From Pseudenterobacter timonensis (GTDB taxonomy: Bacteria > Pseudomonadota > Gammaproteobacteria > Enterobacterales > Enterobacteriaceae): a stretch of 64,000 nucleotides of DNA. Each line of letters opens with the position of its first letter. Position 1 is the stretch's first letter. The notes below the pieces were generated by a model, which saw only the letters and a list, made by a program, of their open reading frames with translations, did not search any database and was not told the DNA's origin. Below, piece after piece: positions 8,655 through 16,936 of the stretch. The position numbers were made by a program, and so were the translations under genes. The stretch is from positions 867,140 through 931,139 of the forward strand of contig NZ_FCOP01000013.1 in the NCBI RefSeq assembly GCF_900021175.1, given 5' to 3'.

Positions 8655-9386
8655 CTACTCTTTATTCTTCTGCTCTATCGAGGCCAGCATACCGCGCAGG
8701 ATGTTCAGCTCCTGGCTTTCCGGGCGCGCGCGGGTGAAGAGACGGCGCAGCTTATTCATTACCTGACCGGGGTGGTTAGGACGGATAAAACCGGTTGAGA
8801 GCAGCGTCTGTTCCAGATGCTCGTAAAAACGCTCCAGATCGTCCACCAGCGGATATGGCGTCTCCTCTTCCTGAGCGCTTTTTTCACCGCTCTCCTGAGA
8901 CGCCAGCCACGCCATGCGCACTTCGTAGGCGATCACCTGCACCGCCATCGCCAGGTTCAGCGAGCTGTATTCCGGGTTCGCGGCAATCGCCACGTGGTAG
9001 TGACATTTTTGCAGCTCGTCATTGGTGAGCCCTACGCGCTCGCGGCCAAATACCAGCGCCACCGGCGCGTGTTCCGCCTCGGCGATGCTTTTGATTCCGC
9101 ATTCGCGCGGATCGAGCATCGGCCAGGGTAGCGTGCGTGAACGGGCGCTGGTGCCCACCACCAGGCTACAGCCCGCCAGCGCTTCATCAAGCGTATCGAC
9201 GATATGCGCGTTGCCAATGACGTCGCTGGCCCCCGCCGCCAGGGCAATCGCCTGGGAGTCCGGTTTGACCAGCGGGTTGACCAGCCACAGATTCGTTAAA
9301 CCCATGGTTTTCATAGCACGGGCCACGGAGCCCATATTGCCGGTATGCGATGTTTCGACCAGCACGATTCGAATGTTTTGCAGCAT
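8655..9386 (-). CDS. trmJ: TrmJ, tRNA (cytidine/uridine-2'-O)-methyltransferase
   Basis: A 243-residue SPOUT-class enzyme that methylates the 2'-OH of nucleotide 32 in the anticodon loop with SAM. Start [20 protein letters not shown] at 9386 matches the family; the longer frame to 9452 is not conserved. SPOUT motifs are seen as [14 protein letters not shown] (about residue 80), [17 protein letters not shown] (about 112) and the knot-forming [15 protein letters not shown] (about 140). Divergent from suhB. Confidence 0.96.
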   Translation of the reverse strand: MLQNIRIVLVETSHTGNMGSVARAMKTMGLTNLWLVNPLVKPDSQAIALAAGASDVIGNAHIVDTLDEALAGCSLVVGTSARSRTLPWPMLDPRECGIKSIAEAEHAPVALVFGRERVGLTNDELQKCHYHVAIAANPEYSSLNLAMAVQVIAYEVRMAWLASQESGEKSAQEEETPYPLVDDLERFYEHLEQTLLSTGFIRPNHPGQVMNKLRRLFTRARPESQELNILRGMLASIEQKNKE

Positions 9387-9468
9387 AGTTTTATTGTTTC
9401 TGAATGCGGTGTCTGAAGAATATTGGGGGATATTACCATAAACGTGAGACATATTCCGATCTCGCTGC

Positions 9469-9474
9469 TATACT
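9469..9474 (+). promoter_or_regulatory. Probable suhB -10 element
   Basis: TATACT lies 49 bases before the suhB ATG, with a weak TGAGAC -35 18 bases upstream. It is placed so that the boxA falls in the short leader. Confidence 0.45.
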
Positions 9475-9489
9475 CTGCGCCGTTTTCCC

Positions 9490-9500
9490 GTTCTTTAACA
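9490..9500 (+). promoter_or_regulatory. boxA in the suhB leader
   Basis: GTTCTTTAACA fits the NusB/NusE boxA consensus (GYTCTTTAANA) and lies 17 bases before the ATG, next to the GAGAGA ribosome site. In E. coli and Salmonella, suhB autoregulates because the Nus complex on such a boxA blocks translation and allows Rho termination. Confidence 0.75.
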
Positions 9501-9517
9501 TCCAGTGAGAGAGACCG

Positions 9518-10321
9518 ATGCATCCGATGCTGAACATCGCCGTGCGCGCAGCGCGCAAGGCGGGTAATGTAATTGCCAAACACTACGAAACGCCTGACAC
9601 CGTAGAAACCAGCCAGAAAGGCAGCAATGATTTCGTGACCAACGTCGATAAGGCCGCCGAAGCGATTATTATCGAAACAATCCGCAAATCTTACCCGCAG
9701 CACACCATCATCACCGAAGAGAGCGGTGAACATGAAGGTAGCGATCAGGATGTTCAATGGGTTATCGATCCCCTGGATGGCACCACCAACTTCGTTAAAC
9801 GTCTGCCGCACTTCGCGGTATCTATCGCAGTACGCATTAAAGGCCGTACTGAGGTTGCCGTTGTTTACGATCCAATGCGTAACGAACTCTTCACCGCTAC
9901 CCGCGGTCAGGGCGCGCAGCTTAACGGCTACCGTCTGCGCGGCAGCAACGCCCGCGATCTCGACGGCACCATTCTGGCGACCGGCTTCCCGTTTAAGGCG
10001 AAGCAGCATGCCACTGCCTATATGAACATTCTGGGTAAACTCTTTACCGAATGCGCGGACTTCCGCCGTACCGGTTCCGCCGCGCTGGATCTGGCTTACG
10101 TGGCCGCTGGCCGCGTTGACGGTTACTTTGAGATTGGCCTGAAGCCGTGGGACTTTGCCGCAGGCGAGCTGATTGCCCGTGAAGCAGGCTCTCTGGTCTG
10201 CGACTTCACCGGCGGTCATAACTACATGATGACCGGCAACATCGTGGCGGGTAACCCGCGCGTGGTGAAAGCGATGCTGGCCAATATGCGTGACGAACTG
10301 AGCGAAGCGCTGAAGCGTTAA
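9518..10321 (+). CDS. suhB: SuhB, inositol monophosphatase family; Nus-complex factor
   Basis: A 267-residue member of the inositol monophosphatase superfamily that is also a core partner of NusA/B/E/G in rRNA antitermination. The metal site is visible as Glu67 in ITEESGEH and Asp84-Asp87 in DPLDGTTNF, with the C-terminal KPWDFAAGELIAREAG motif. Length equals E. coli SuhB. The boxA in its leader fits the known feedback on its own synthesis. A terminator follows 9 bases after the stop. Confidence 0.98.
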   Translation: MHPMLNIAVRAARKAGNVIAKHYETPDTVETSQKGSNDFVTNVDKAAEAIIIETIRKSYPQHTIITEESGEHEGSDQDVQWVIDPLDGTTNFVKRLPHFAVSIAVRIKGRTEVAVVYDPMRNELFTATRGQGAQLNGYRLRGSNARDLDGTILATGFPFKAKQHATAYMNILGKLFTECADFRRTGSAALDLAYVAAGRVDGYFEIGLKPWDFAAGELIAREAGSLVCDFTGGHNYMMTGNIVAGNPRVVKAMLANMRDELSEALKR

Positions 10322-10330
10322 TCGTATATA

Positions 10331-10358
10331 TGCCGGAGGCCCCCCTCCGGCATTTTTT
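10331..10358 (+). terminator. suhB terminator
   Basis: tgccggag / ctccggca stem with a six-base loop followed by six T residues. It ends where the next minus-strand gene also ends and may serve both directions poorly, because the other side lacks a T run. Confidence 0.85.
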
Positions 10359-11338
10359 CAAAACGGCCTCAGCCCCCTTCCTGGCGGCACCGCACCGAGC
10401 CACATCACCACCGCCGCACCCACTAAAATTACGCCTCCCGCTAACGCCAGCGTTGACCATCCCACCTGCCGCCATAATACCGGCGCTTTTTTGCCGCTGA
10501 GCCTGATGGCCAGCGAACGAAAGCTGTGGACGAGCAGAGCCAGCGCGGTAATGGTGAGCGATGTGCCTGCCGCCATCGCCAGCGCGGAAGCCATCCCCCA
10601 GTAAAATACGCCAATCACCTTGCTGAAGAGCAGCACCATCAGCGCGCCGGAACAGGGGCGCATCCCCATCGAGAGAATAATCATCAGGCGCGCACGCCAG
10701 TCATCACCCTCCTTAAGCCGCTCCGGTGAAGGCAGATGCTGATGACCGCATCCGCAGCGGGCGTCATGCACATGGTGCGGCGTAAAGGATGTAAACGTGG
10801 GCCTGCGCAACAGCGAGCACAGCTTTTTCAGCGCCCGCCAGCAGAGCAGCAGCCCCAGCACGCCCACCAGCGCATAGCTCCCCTTCTCCAGCCAGAAACC
10901 GCTAAGATGAAGCTGGCGGGCGGGCAGTTGCAGCAGCGTAAGCACCACTACAACCAGCGCGATCGCCACCAGCCCCTGCAATAACGAGGAGGCCAGGGTC
11001 AGGCCAATGCTTGATTTCAGTTTCGCCGGATGGGTGGCAAGCCAGGTTGTAATAACAATCTTACCGTGCCCCGGCCCGAGGGCGTGCAGCAGACCATAAA
11101 GGAAACTAAAGATCAGCAGCGATCCGCCCGCCCGGGCAGGATCCTCCGCCACCGCCTTCAGCAGGCCGCTCATCTGCTGGTTGACCTCCCGCTGCCAGAG
11201 AATGCTTTTCATCATAACCTGCGGCCACGCCTGCCAGAGCCAGAGCGCTGCGCCAGCCCCCAGCGCCAGAAACAGCGCCAGCGGCCAGAGATGCAGCCAG
11301 CGGCGCGCGGGGAGCCGATAGTGTGAAATTACTGACAT
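10358..11338 (-). CDS. NicO/RcnA-family metal exporter, ZevB-like
   Basis: A 326-residue inner-membrane protein with about seven hydrophobic segments. It carries the NicO family motifs: a first helix hairpin with LLHALGPGHGK (83-93) and a later GMRPCSGA (225-232). A His/Cys-rich cytoplasmic or loop region lies between (HHVHDARCGCGHQHLP, about 188-203), a plausible metal-sensing stretch. The family exports or moves Ni, Co or Zn. Pairing with an upstream DUF1007 protein resembles the zinc-related zevAB pair of Haemophilus influenzae. The two genes overlap by 10 bases. The metal is unproven; E. coli rcnA is a more distant relative. This pair is not in the E. coli K-12 suhB-csiE interval. Confidence 0.85.
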   Translation of the reverse strand: MSVISHYRLPARRWLHLWPLALFLALGAGAALWLWQAWPQVMMKSILWQREVNQQMSGLLKAVAEDPARAGGSLLIFSFLYGLLHALGPGHGKIVITTWLATHPAKLKSSIGLTLASSLLQGLVAIALVVVVLTLLQLPARQLHLSGFWLEKGSYALVGVLGLLLCWRALKKLCSLLRRPTFTSFTPHHVHDARCGCGHQHLPSPERLKEGDDWRARLMIILSMGMRPCSGALMVLLFSKVIGVFYWGMASALAMAAGTSLTITALALLVHSFRSLAIRLSGKKAPVLWRQVGWSTLALAGGVILVGAAVVMWLGAVPPGRGLRPF

Positions 11339-11967
11339 GTCAGGGTGACCTTTTGCGCAAATTGTTTACCCAGCTCCATATCTTCTGGCGGCGCGTCCTC
11401 TTTATCCAGCGACTGAGCAAAGCTCAGGGATTCTTCGCTGGGCGTTGGAGTATGCAGCGTCATACGGCACTGCTTTTTCATCGCCGGCGACAAAGAGACG
11501 TCGCGCTCTTCTTCGTAGCTCATATCCACGTAGTAGGTAGGATCGAAGGTGGAAAAGGTGTAGGTTTGCCCGCTCAGCGGCTGTGGCTCAGCGAGCGGCA
11601 GGGTAAAGGTGAGCACCGCCTGATGCCCTTCACGCGCCATAGCGTATTTCCCGGGCCGATTTTGAAACCTGACCCGCTGCCCGTTATGCCACATTTCGGT
11701 GAAGTAATGCTGTCCCAGCACGTTCGCCATGACCTCCGCCGCCAGCTTCTTCCAGACCTCTGAGCCGGGTTTCGCCTCTCCTGCATCGTAAAGCAGGTCG
11801 GCCGAGGTGAGCTCATCCATCGTCCAGCGCATGTTTAACGCCACCAGGCGATCGTTTTCGCTCACTACCTCCGTTTGCAGGCGAATAAAGCTATGAGGAT
11901 GCGCACCCGCGCAGAAGGTCATAAAAAGCATCAGGCAGGCCAGCGCGCTGCGTTTAACCAGAGACAT
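11329..11967 (-). CDS. DUF1007 periplasmic protein, ZevA-like
   Basis: About 212 residues from ATG 11967, which has GAGGATGAG upstream; the frame stays open 10 codons further but that part is not a signal. Residues 1-22 (MSLVKRSALACLMLFMTFCAGA) form a Sec signal peptide. Right after cleavage comes HPHSFI, the His motif typical of DUF1007 proteins and a likely metal ligand, then WTMDELTSADLLYD and STFDPTYYVDMSY. Role inferred from H. influenzae ZevA: periplasmic partner of the NicO permease. It overlaps the permease start. Confidence 0.8.
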   Translation of the reverse strand: MSLVKRSALACLMLFMTFCAGAHPHSFIRLQTEVVSENDRLVALNMRWTMDELTSADLLYDAGEAKPGSEVWKKLAAEVMANVLGQHYFTEMWHNGQRVRFQNRPGKYAMAREGHQAVLTFTLPLAEPQPLSGQTYTFSTFDPTYYVDMSYEEERDVSLSPAMKKQCRMTLHTPTPSEESLSFAQSLDKEDAPPEDMELGKQFAQKVTLTCQ

Positions 11968-12385
11968 CAGTTGCTCATCCTCAGGATAGAGATACAAGCC
12001 ACGGATTAAGGGCGTGGCAAAACTTGCCGAGAGAATAGCAAAGAAATTGGTAAAGTTGAGCGCCGTTTTCCTTTCTCGATTCAGTTCTCATTTCTCGCAT
12101 TTCCCGGGAAGGCTGCGCCGCTCATTGAAGCCAATTCATCCTGCGGCAACCACAAAATGATGCAAATATGTTAATAAATAGTTTCTTAATCAAGTTAAAA
12201 TTAACATTTATGGTTACCAGAAATGTTGAATTACATAAAATTAAACATAAATTTAACTTATATTTTTCTAAAAATTAACATTGACGGGCTTTTATCACAT
12301 TTATAAAACTTACGATTCATCGCCTCTTCCCTTCGTTGCTAATCTCCTGTCGTGACATGCCCTGGTCCCTACAAAAGGAACAACG
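11968..12385 (+). promoter_or_regulatory. AT-rich control region of the sugar ABC-kinase operon
   Basis: A 418-base gap between the divergent DUF1007 gene and the sugar-binding protein gene. Bases 12160-12310 are strikingly AT-rich with repeated TTAACAT/TTAAACAT motifs. A candidate promoter is TTGACG (12281-12286) with TATAAA (12302-12307), spacer only 15, or TAAAAC with 17. A TCACA half-site at 12295-12299 could belong to a CRP site. A GGAACAAC ribosome site precedes the ATG. No regulator gene lies beside it. Confidence 0.5.
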
Positions 12386-13369
12386 ATGAAATTCAAACTC
12401 GCCTTACTCAGCGCCACTCTGGTTTCTGCATGCATGTTGTCCGGCACGTCCTTTGCGGCAGAAAAATATGAAATCGCAGTAGTTGCAAAAGTGACGGGGA
12501 TTCCATGGTTCAACCGCATGGAAACCGGCGTCAATGAAGCGGCTAAAAAGCTCGACGTCAACGCTTACCAGACCGGTCCGTCAACGCCCGATCCCGCTCA
12601 GCAGGTGAAGGTGATTGAAGATCTGATTGCCAAGAATGTAAACGCGATCATCGTGGTGCCAAATGATGCGAAGGTCCTTGAGCCAGTTCTGAAAAAAGCG
12701 CGCGATAAGGGCATTGTCGTTCTGACCCACGAATCTCCGGACCAGCAGATCGGCCAGTGGGATATCGAAACCATTGACAGCGAGAAGTACGCGCAGGCCA
12801 ACGTCGATGAACTGGCGAAAGAGATGGGCGGTAAAGGCGGCTACGCCATTTATGTGGGTTCGCTGACCGTACCGCTGCACAACGCCTGGGCCGACTACGC
12901 CATTAAGTATCAGAAAGAAAAATACCCTGACATGTTTGAAGTCACTTCGCGCCTGCCGGTGGCGGAGAGCATTGATAAATCCTACGCCACGACGCTGGAT
13001 CTGATGAAAACCTACCCGCAGATGAAAGGTATTATCGGCTTTGGCTCGCTGGGTCCGATAGGTGCAGGTCAGGCGGTACAGAAAAAACGGGCGAAAAATA
13101 AAATCGCCGTGGTGGGTATCGCCATGCCGGCACAGGCCGCCCCCTATCTGATGCGCGGTGACGTTAAGAAAGTGATGCTGTGGGACCCGAAAGATGCCGG
13201 TTACGCGCTGGTCACGGTGGCCGACCAGCTGCTGCAGGGTAAAGAGGTGACGCCGGACCTGACCATTGAGGGCTTAGGGAAAGCCGATGTCGACATGGAT
13301 AAGAAAGTGATCCGCTTTAACAAGATCCTCGAAGTCACTAAAGACAACGCACAATCGCTCGGTTTCTAA
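12386..13369 (+). CDS. LsrB/RhaS-type periplasmic sugar-binding protein
   Basis: A 327-residue solute-binding protein of the Peripla_BP_4 class. A signal peptide of 24 residues ends TSFA before AEKYE. The body follows LsrB (AI-2) and RhaS (rhamnose) layouts: VVAKVTGIPWFNRMETGVNEAA, NVNAIIVVPNDAKVLEPVLKKARDKGI, and near the end VMLWDPKDAGYALVTVADQLL. It would deliver a sugar to the ABC permease encoded downstream. The ligand cannot be fixed from sequence; the linked kinase points to a free pentulose or similar ketose rather than AI-2, because lsrK/lsrF/lsrG partners are absent. First gene of a six-gene operon. Confidence 0.85.
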   Translation: MKFKLALLSATLVSACMLSGTSFAAEKYEIAVVAKVTGIPWFNRMETGVNEAAKKLDVNAYQTGPSTPDPAQQVKVIEDLIAKNVNAIIVVPNDAKVLEPVLKKARDKGIVVLTHESPDQQIGQWDIETIDSEKYAQANVDELAKEMGGKGGYAIYVGSLTVPLHNAWADYAIKYQKEKYPDMFEVTSRLPVAESIDKSYATTLDLMKTYPQMKGIIGFGSLGPIGAGQAVQKKRAKNKIAVVGIAMPAQAAPYLMRGDVKKVMLWDPKDAGYALVTVADQLLQGKEVTPDLTIEGLGKADVDMDKKVIRFNKILEVTKDNAQSLGF

Positions 13370-13474
13370 GGCTCGCTGCTCACGCCAGGAAAAACCAACG
13401 CCGTTCATCTGAGCGGCGCTATCAATAAAAATCAACACTCAGCGCCCTGCGGGGCGCTCGCAGGGGTATTGTCC

Positions 13475-14983
13475 ATGACAGACACCACCGCATTTATCAC
13501 TCTTGAGAATATTAGTAAGCAATTCCCGGGCGTGCTGGCGCTGGATAACGTCAATCTGACGCTGAAAAAAGGCGAAGTTCACTGTCTGGCAGGACAGAAC
13601 GGCTGCGGAAAGAGCACCATCATTAAAGTGATTTCCGGCGTTTATCAGCCGGAAAAAGGGGCGCAGATCCTGCTGGATGGCAAGCTGTTTCACCATCTTT
13701 CACCGCAGCTCTCTTCGCATTACGGCATTCAGGTGATCTATCAGGATTTATCCCTGTTCCCTAACTTCAGCGTGGCGGAGAACATCGCCGTCAACCGCTA
13801 TCTCCCCGGCGGCGATATCTGGGTGCGCCGCGGCTCGATGAAACAGCAGGCGCTGGCGGCAATGCAGCGCATTGGCGTAACCATCGACCCGGATAAAAAA
13901 GTCGAAAAGCTCTCTATTGCCGATCGCCAGCTGGTGGCGATTTGCCGCGCCATCGCCGCCGATGCGCGGCTGGTGATTATGGATGAACCTACCGCCTCGC
14001 TGACCCGTCAGGAAGTTAATGGCCTGCTGCGGGTAGTCAATGAACTGAAAGCAGACGGCATCTGCGTGGTGTTTGTCAGCCACCGCCTCGATGAGGTGAT
14101 GGAGGTAGCGGATCGCATCAGCGTGATGCGTGACGGCAGGCTGGTAGGCACGTATCCGGCAAGCGAACTCGACAGCCACGAACTGGCGTTTCTGATGACC
14201 GGCCAGCGCTTTCATTACAGTCCGCTCCCGGAAAAACCCCCGCTTGAGCAGGAGCCGATGCTGGAGCTGCGCAACCTGAGCCGTCGTGGAAAATATCAGG
14301 ACATTAACCTGTCGCTGCGCAGCGGCGAAATCGTGTCGATTGTCGGCCTGCTCGGCGCCGGGCGCACCGAGCTATGCCTGAGCCTGTTTGGCATGACCCA
14401 GCCGGAAAGCGGTGAAATCTGGATCAACGGCCAGCCGGTCCGGCTGCGCAATAACCATGACGCCATCCGCCACGGGATCGGCTATGTCTCTGAAGATCGC
14501 CTGACCCAGGGGCTAATCATGGAGCAGTCGATCTATGACAATACTATCGTCACGGTCTACGACAAACTGCATACGCGCAGCGGCCTGCTGGATCACGGCA
14601 AAGCGCAAAAGCTGGTCGCCGCTCTCATCCGCGAACTGAACATTAAGGTCTCCGATCCGCAGCTGCCGGTAAAAACGCTCTCCGGCGGTAACGCCCAGCG
14701 TATCGCCATTGCCAAGTGGGTGGCGACCAACCCGCGCATTCTGATCCTCGATTCGCCCACCGTGGGGGTGGATATCGCCAATAAAGAAGGGATCTACCAG
14801 ATCGCCCGCGACCTGGCGGAGCAGGGAATGGCGGTGCTAATGATTTGCGATGAGATCCCGGAAGCCTATTACAACAGCCACCGTGTGCTGGTGATGCGCC
14901 GCGGAAGGCTGGTGGCGGAGTTTAACCCGCATCGCTGTTCTGAACAGGATATTGCTGAGGTGGTCGAGGTCATCCATGAATAA
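13475..14983 (+). CDS. Sugar ABC transporter ATPase (RbsA-type, two domains)
   Basis: About 502 residues; ATG 13475 is chosen because AGGGG lies 8 bases upstream, while the in-frame TTG at 13469 is too close. It has two fused ABC domains: the first has Walker A GQNGCGKST (about 40-48) and Walker B VIMDEPTAS (near 168). The second has the degenerate P-loop GLLGAGRTEL (near 290) usual for the CUT2 class, a full signature LSGGNAQRIAIAKW (near 408) and ILILDSPTVGVD. The first signature is relaxed (LSIADRQLV). It energises the two permeases downstream; the stop overlaps the next start. Confidence 0.92.
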   Translation: MTDTTAFITLENISKQFPGVLALDNVNLTLKKGEVHCLAGQNGCGKSTIIKVISGVYQPEKGAQILLDGKLFHHLSPQLSSHYGIQVIYQDLSLFPNFSVAENIAVNRYLPGGDIWVRRGSMKQQALAAMQRIGVTIDPDKKVEKLSIADRQLVAICRAIAADARLVIMDEPTASLTRQEVNGLLRVVNELKADGICVVFVSHRLDEVMEVADRISVMRDGRLVGTYPASELDSHELAFLMTGQRFHYSPLPEKPPLEQEPMLELRNLSRRGKYQDINLSLRSGEIVSIVGLLGAGRTELCLSLFGMTQPESGEIWINGQPVRLRNNHDAIRHGIGYVSEDRLTQGLIMEQSIYDNTIVTVYDKLHTRSGLLDHGKAQKLVAALIRELNIKVSDPQLPVKTLSGGNAQRIAIAKWVATNPRILILDSPTVGVDIANKEGIYQIARDLAEQGMAVLMICDEIPEAYYNSHRVLVMRRGRLVAEFNPHRCSEQDIAEVVEVIHE

Positions 14984-15965
14984 CAATCGTCTCTCCCGCT
15001 TAGCGGGACACCATGAATTCTGGCTCGGCCTGCTGGTCGTTGCGCTGGCGGTCGGGCTGAGCATCAAAACCGATGAGTTTCTGACGTTAGGCAACCTGAC
15101 GGATGTCGCCACCAGCTACGCGATCCTCGGCATCCTTGCCTGCGGGCTGTTTGTGGTGCTGATCTCCGGCGGTATCGATATTTCGTTTCCGGCAATGACC
15201 GCTATTGCGCAGTACGCGATGGCAAGCTGGGTCATCGCCCACGGTGGCAACTTTATGCTGGCCCTGGCGATATCCTGCGCCGTCGGGCTGCTGCTTGGAC
15301 TTATCAACGGTTTCCTCGTCTACTGGCTGCGCGTACCGGCAATCATCATTACCATCGCCACCCTCAACCTCTATTACGGTCTGCTGGTTTACGCCACCAA
15401 AGGCACCTGGCTGTACGGCTTCCCGGACTGGTTTATGAACGGCATTAACTGGTTTTCGTTTACCGCCGCCGACGGTTATGACTACGGGCTGACCCTGCCA
15501 TTGTTGTCTCTGGCGGCAGTGATTCTCTTTACCGCCGTGCTGATGAATTTTACCCGTCTGGGCCGACAGATTTACGCGATGGGCGGCAACCGTGACGCGG
15601 CCTCGCGTCTCGGCATGAACCTGCTGAAGCTGCATTTTTACGTTTACGGCTACATGGGGATTCTGGCCGGGGTCGCGGCGGTCGTGCAGGCGCAGATCAC
15701 CCAGTCGGTGGCACCAAACTCGCTGCTCGGCTTTGAGCTGACGGTGCTGGCGGCAGTTGTGCTGGGCGGTACCAGCATGAGCGGAGGACGCGGCACGCTG
15801 ACCGGCACGCTGCTGGGGGTGATCCTGCTGGCCTTTTTGCAAAATGGCCTGACGCTGCTCGGCGTCTCATCTTACTGGCACACCGTTTTCAGCGGCGCCA
15901 TTATCCTGGTCAGCATCAGCGCCACGGCCTGGAATGAAAAACGCAAACTGGCAAGGGAGCTTTAA
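14976..15965 (+). CDS. Sugar ABC permease 1 (RbsC family)
   Basis: About 329 residues. The ATG at 14976 overlaps the TAA of the ATPase gene by 8 bases (ATGAATAA), which decides the start. There are eight to ten hydrophobic segments. RbsC-family marks are LISGGIDISFPAMTAIAQYA, the helix pair around RVPAIIITIATLNLYYGLLVY, and the EAA-like loop AMGGNRDAASRLGMN followed by VLGGTSMSGGRGTLTGTLLG. It forms one half of the membrane channel with the next gene. Confidence 0.92.
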   Translation: MNNNRLSRLAGHHEFWLGLLVVALAVGLSIKTDEFLTLGNLTDVATSYAILGILACGLFVVLISGGIDISFPAMTAIAQYAMASWVIAHGGNFMLALAISCAVGLLLGLINGFLVYWLRVPAIIITIATLNLYYGLLVYATKGTWLYGFPDWFMNGINWFSFTAADGYDYGLTLPLLSLAAVILFTAVLMNFTRLGRQIYAMGGNRDAASRLGMNLLKLHFYVYGYMGILAGVAAVVQAQITQSVAPNSLLGFELTVLAAVVLGGTSMSGGRGTLTGTLLGVILLAFLQNGLTLLGVSSYWHTVFSGAIILVSISATAWNEKRKLAREL

Positions 15966-15966
15966 G

Positions 15967-16920
15967 ATGAAAACGATAGCACGCGTTTTACCCGGGGATG
16001 CCATCATTCGCCTGCAGTGCGTCATTATTATTGTCGTGGCCCTGATCTTTGCCGCGCTGCTGGGAAACCGCTTTTTCAGCGTCGCCAACTTCCAGTCTAT
16101 CGGTTCGCAGCTGCCAATCCTGGGGATGCTGGCGCTCGGCATGGGAATGACCATGCTCACCGGCGGCATTAATTTGTCAATTATCGCCGGGGCTAACGCC
16201 TGTTCGCTGGTGATGGCGTCCATCATCGTCAGCCATCCGGACAACCCGCTGTTTCTGGCGCTGGCGCTGCTGGCTGGCGCCGCGGTGGCCGTGGCGATTG
16301 GCACGGTAAACGGGGCGCTCATCGCCTGGGTTGGCGTCTCGCCCATTCTGGCGACGCTGGGCACCATGACGCTGCTCTCCGGGCTGAACATTTTACTTTC
16401 CAACGGCACGGTGATTTCCGGTTTCCCGGCGGCGATACAGTATCTCGGTAACGCCACCTTCGCAGGTGTCCCCGTTGCCCTGGTGCTGTTCCTGCTGGTT
16501 GCCCTGCTGCTATGGGTATTGCTGGAGCACACCACGCTGGGGCGCAGCCTGTATCTGATGGGCTCTAACGAACAGGCAACCCGCTACAGCGGCGTAAACA
16601 CTGTGCGGGTGCAGATCTCCGTCTATGTCATTTCCGCCCTGCTCGGCTGGGTGGCGGCAATTTTAATGATGGCCAAGTTCAACTCGGCGAAAGCCGGATA
16701 CGGCGAGTCGTACCTGCTGGTAACCATTCTCGCCTCGGTGCTGGGCGGCATTAACCCGGACGGCGGCTTTGGGCGCATTATCGGCCTGGTGCTGGCGCTG
16801 GTGGTGCTGCAAATGCTGGAGAGCGGCTTTAATTTGCTGGGGATCAGCAGCTATCTGACGATGGCGCTCTGGGGCGCGGTGCTCATCCTCTTTATCGCAT
16901 TACAGAATCGTAAAGCCTGA
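15967..16920 (+). CDS. Sugar ABC permease 2 (RbsC family)
   Basis: About 317 residues from ATG 15967, one base after the stop of permease 1, with GGGAGC as ribosome site. It has the same family features: MLTGGINLSIIAGANAC, VGVSPILATLGTMTLLSG, the cytoplasmic loop LMGSNEQATRYSGVN and VLGGINPDGGFGRIIGL. Two different permease genes in tandem, as here, are typical of Lsr, Rha and similar CUT2 importers. Membrane protein; substrate unknown. Confidence 0.92.
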   Translation: MKTIARVLPGDAIIRLQCVIIIVVALIFAALLGNRFFSVANFQSIGSQLPILGMLALGMGMTMLTGGINLSIIAGANACSLVMASIIVSHPDNPLFLALALLAGAAVAVAIGTVNGALIAWVGVSPILATLGTMTLLSGLNILLSNGTVISGFPAAIQYLGNATFAGVPVALVLFLLVALLLWVLLEHTTLGRSLYLMGSNEQATRYSGVNTVRVQISVYVISALLGWVAAILMMAKFNSAKAGYGESYLLVTILASVLGGINPDGGFGRIIGLVLALVVLQMLESGFNLLGISSYLTMALWGAVLILFIALQNRKA

Positions 16921-16936
16921 TTTCAGGAGAAAAAAG

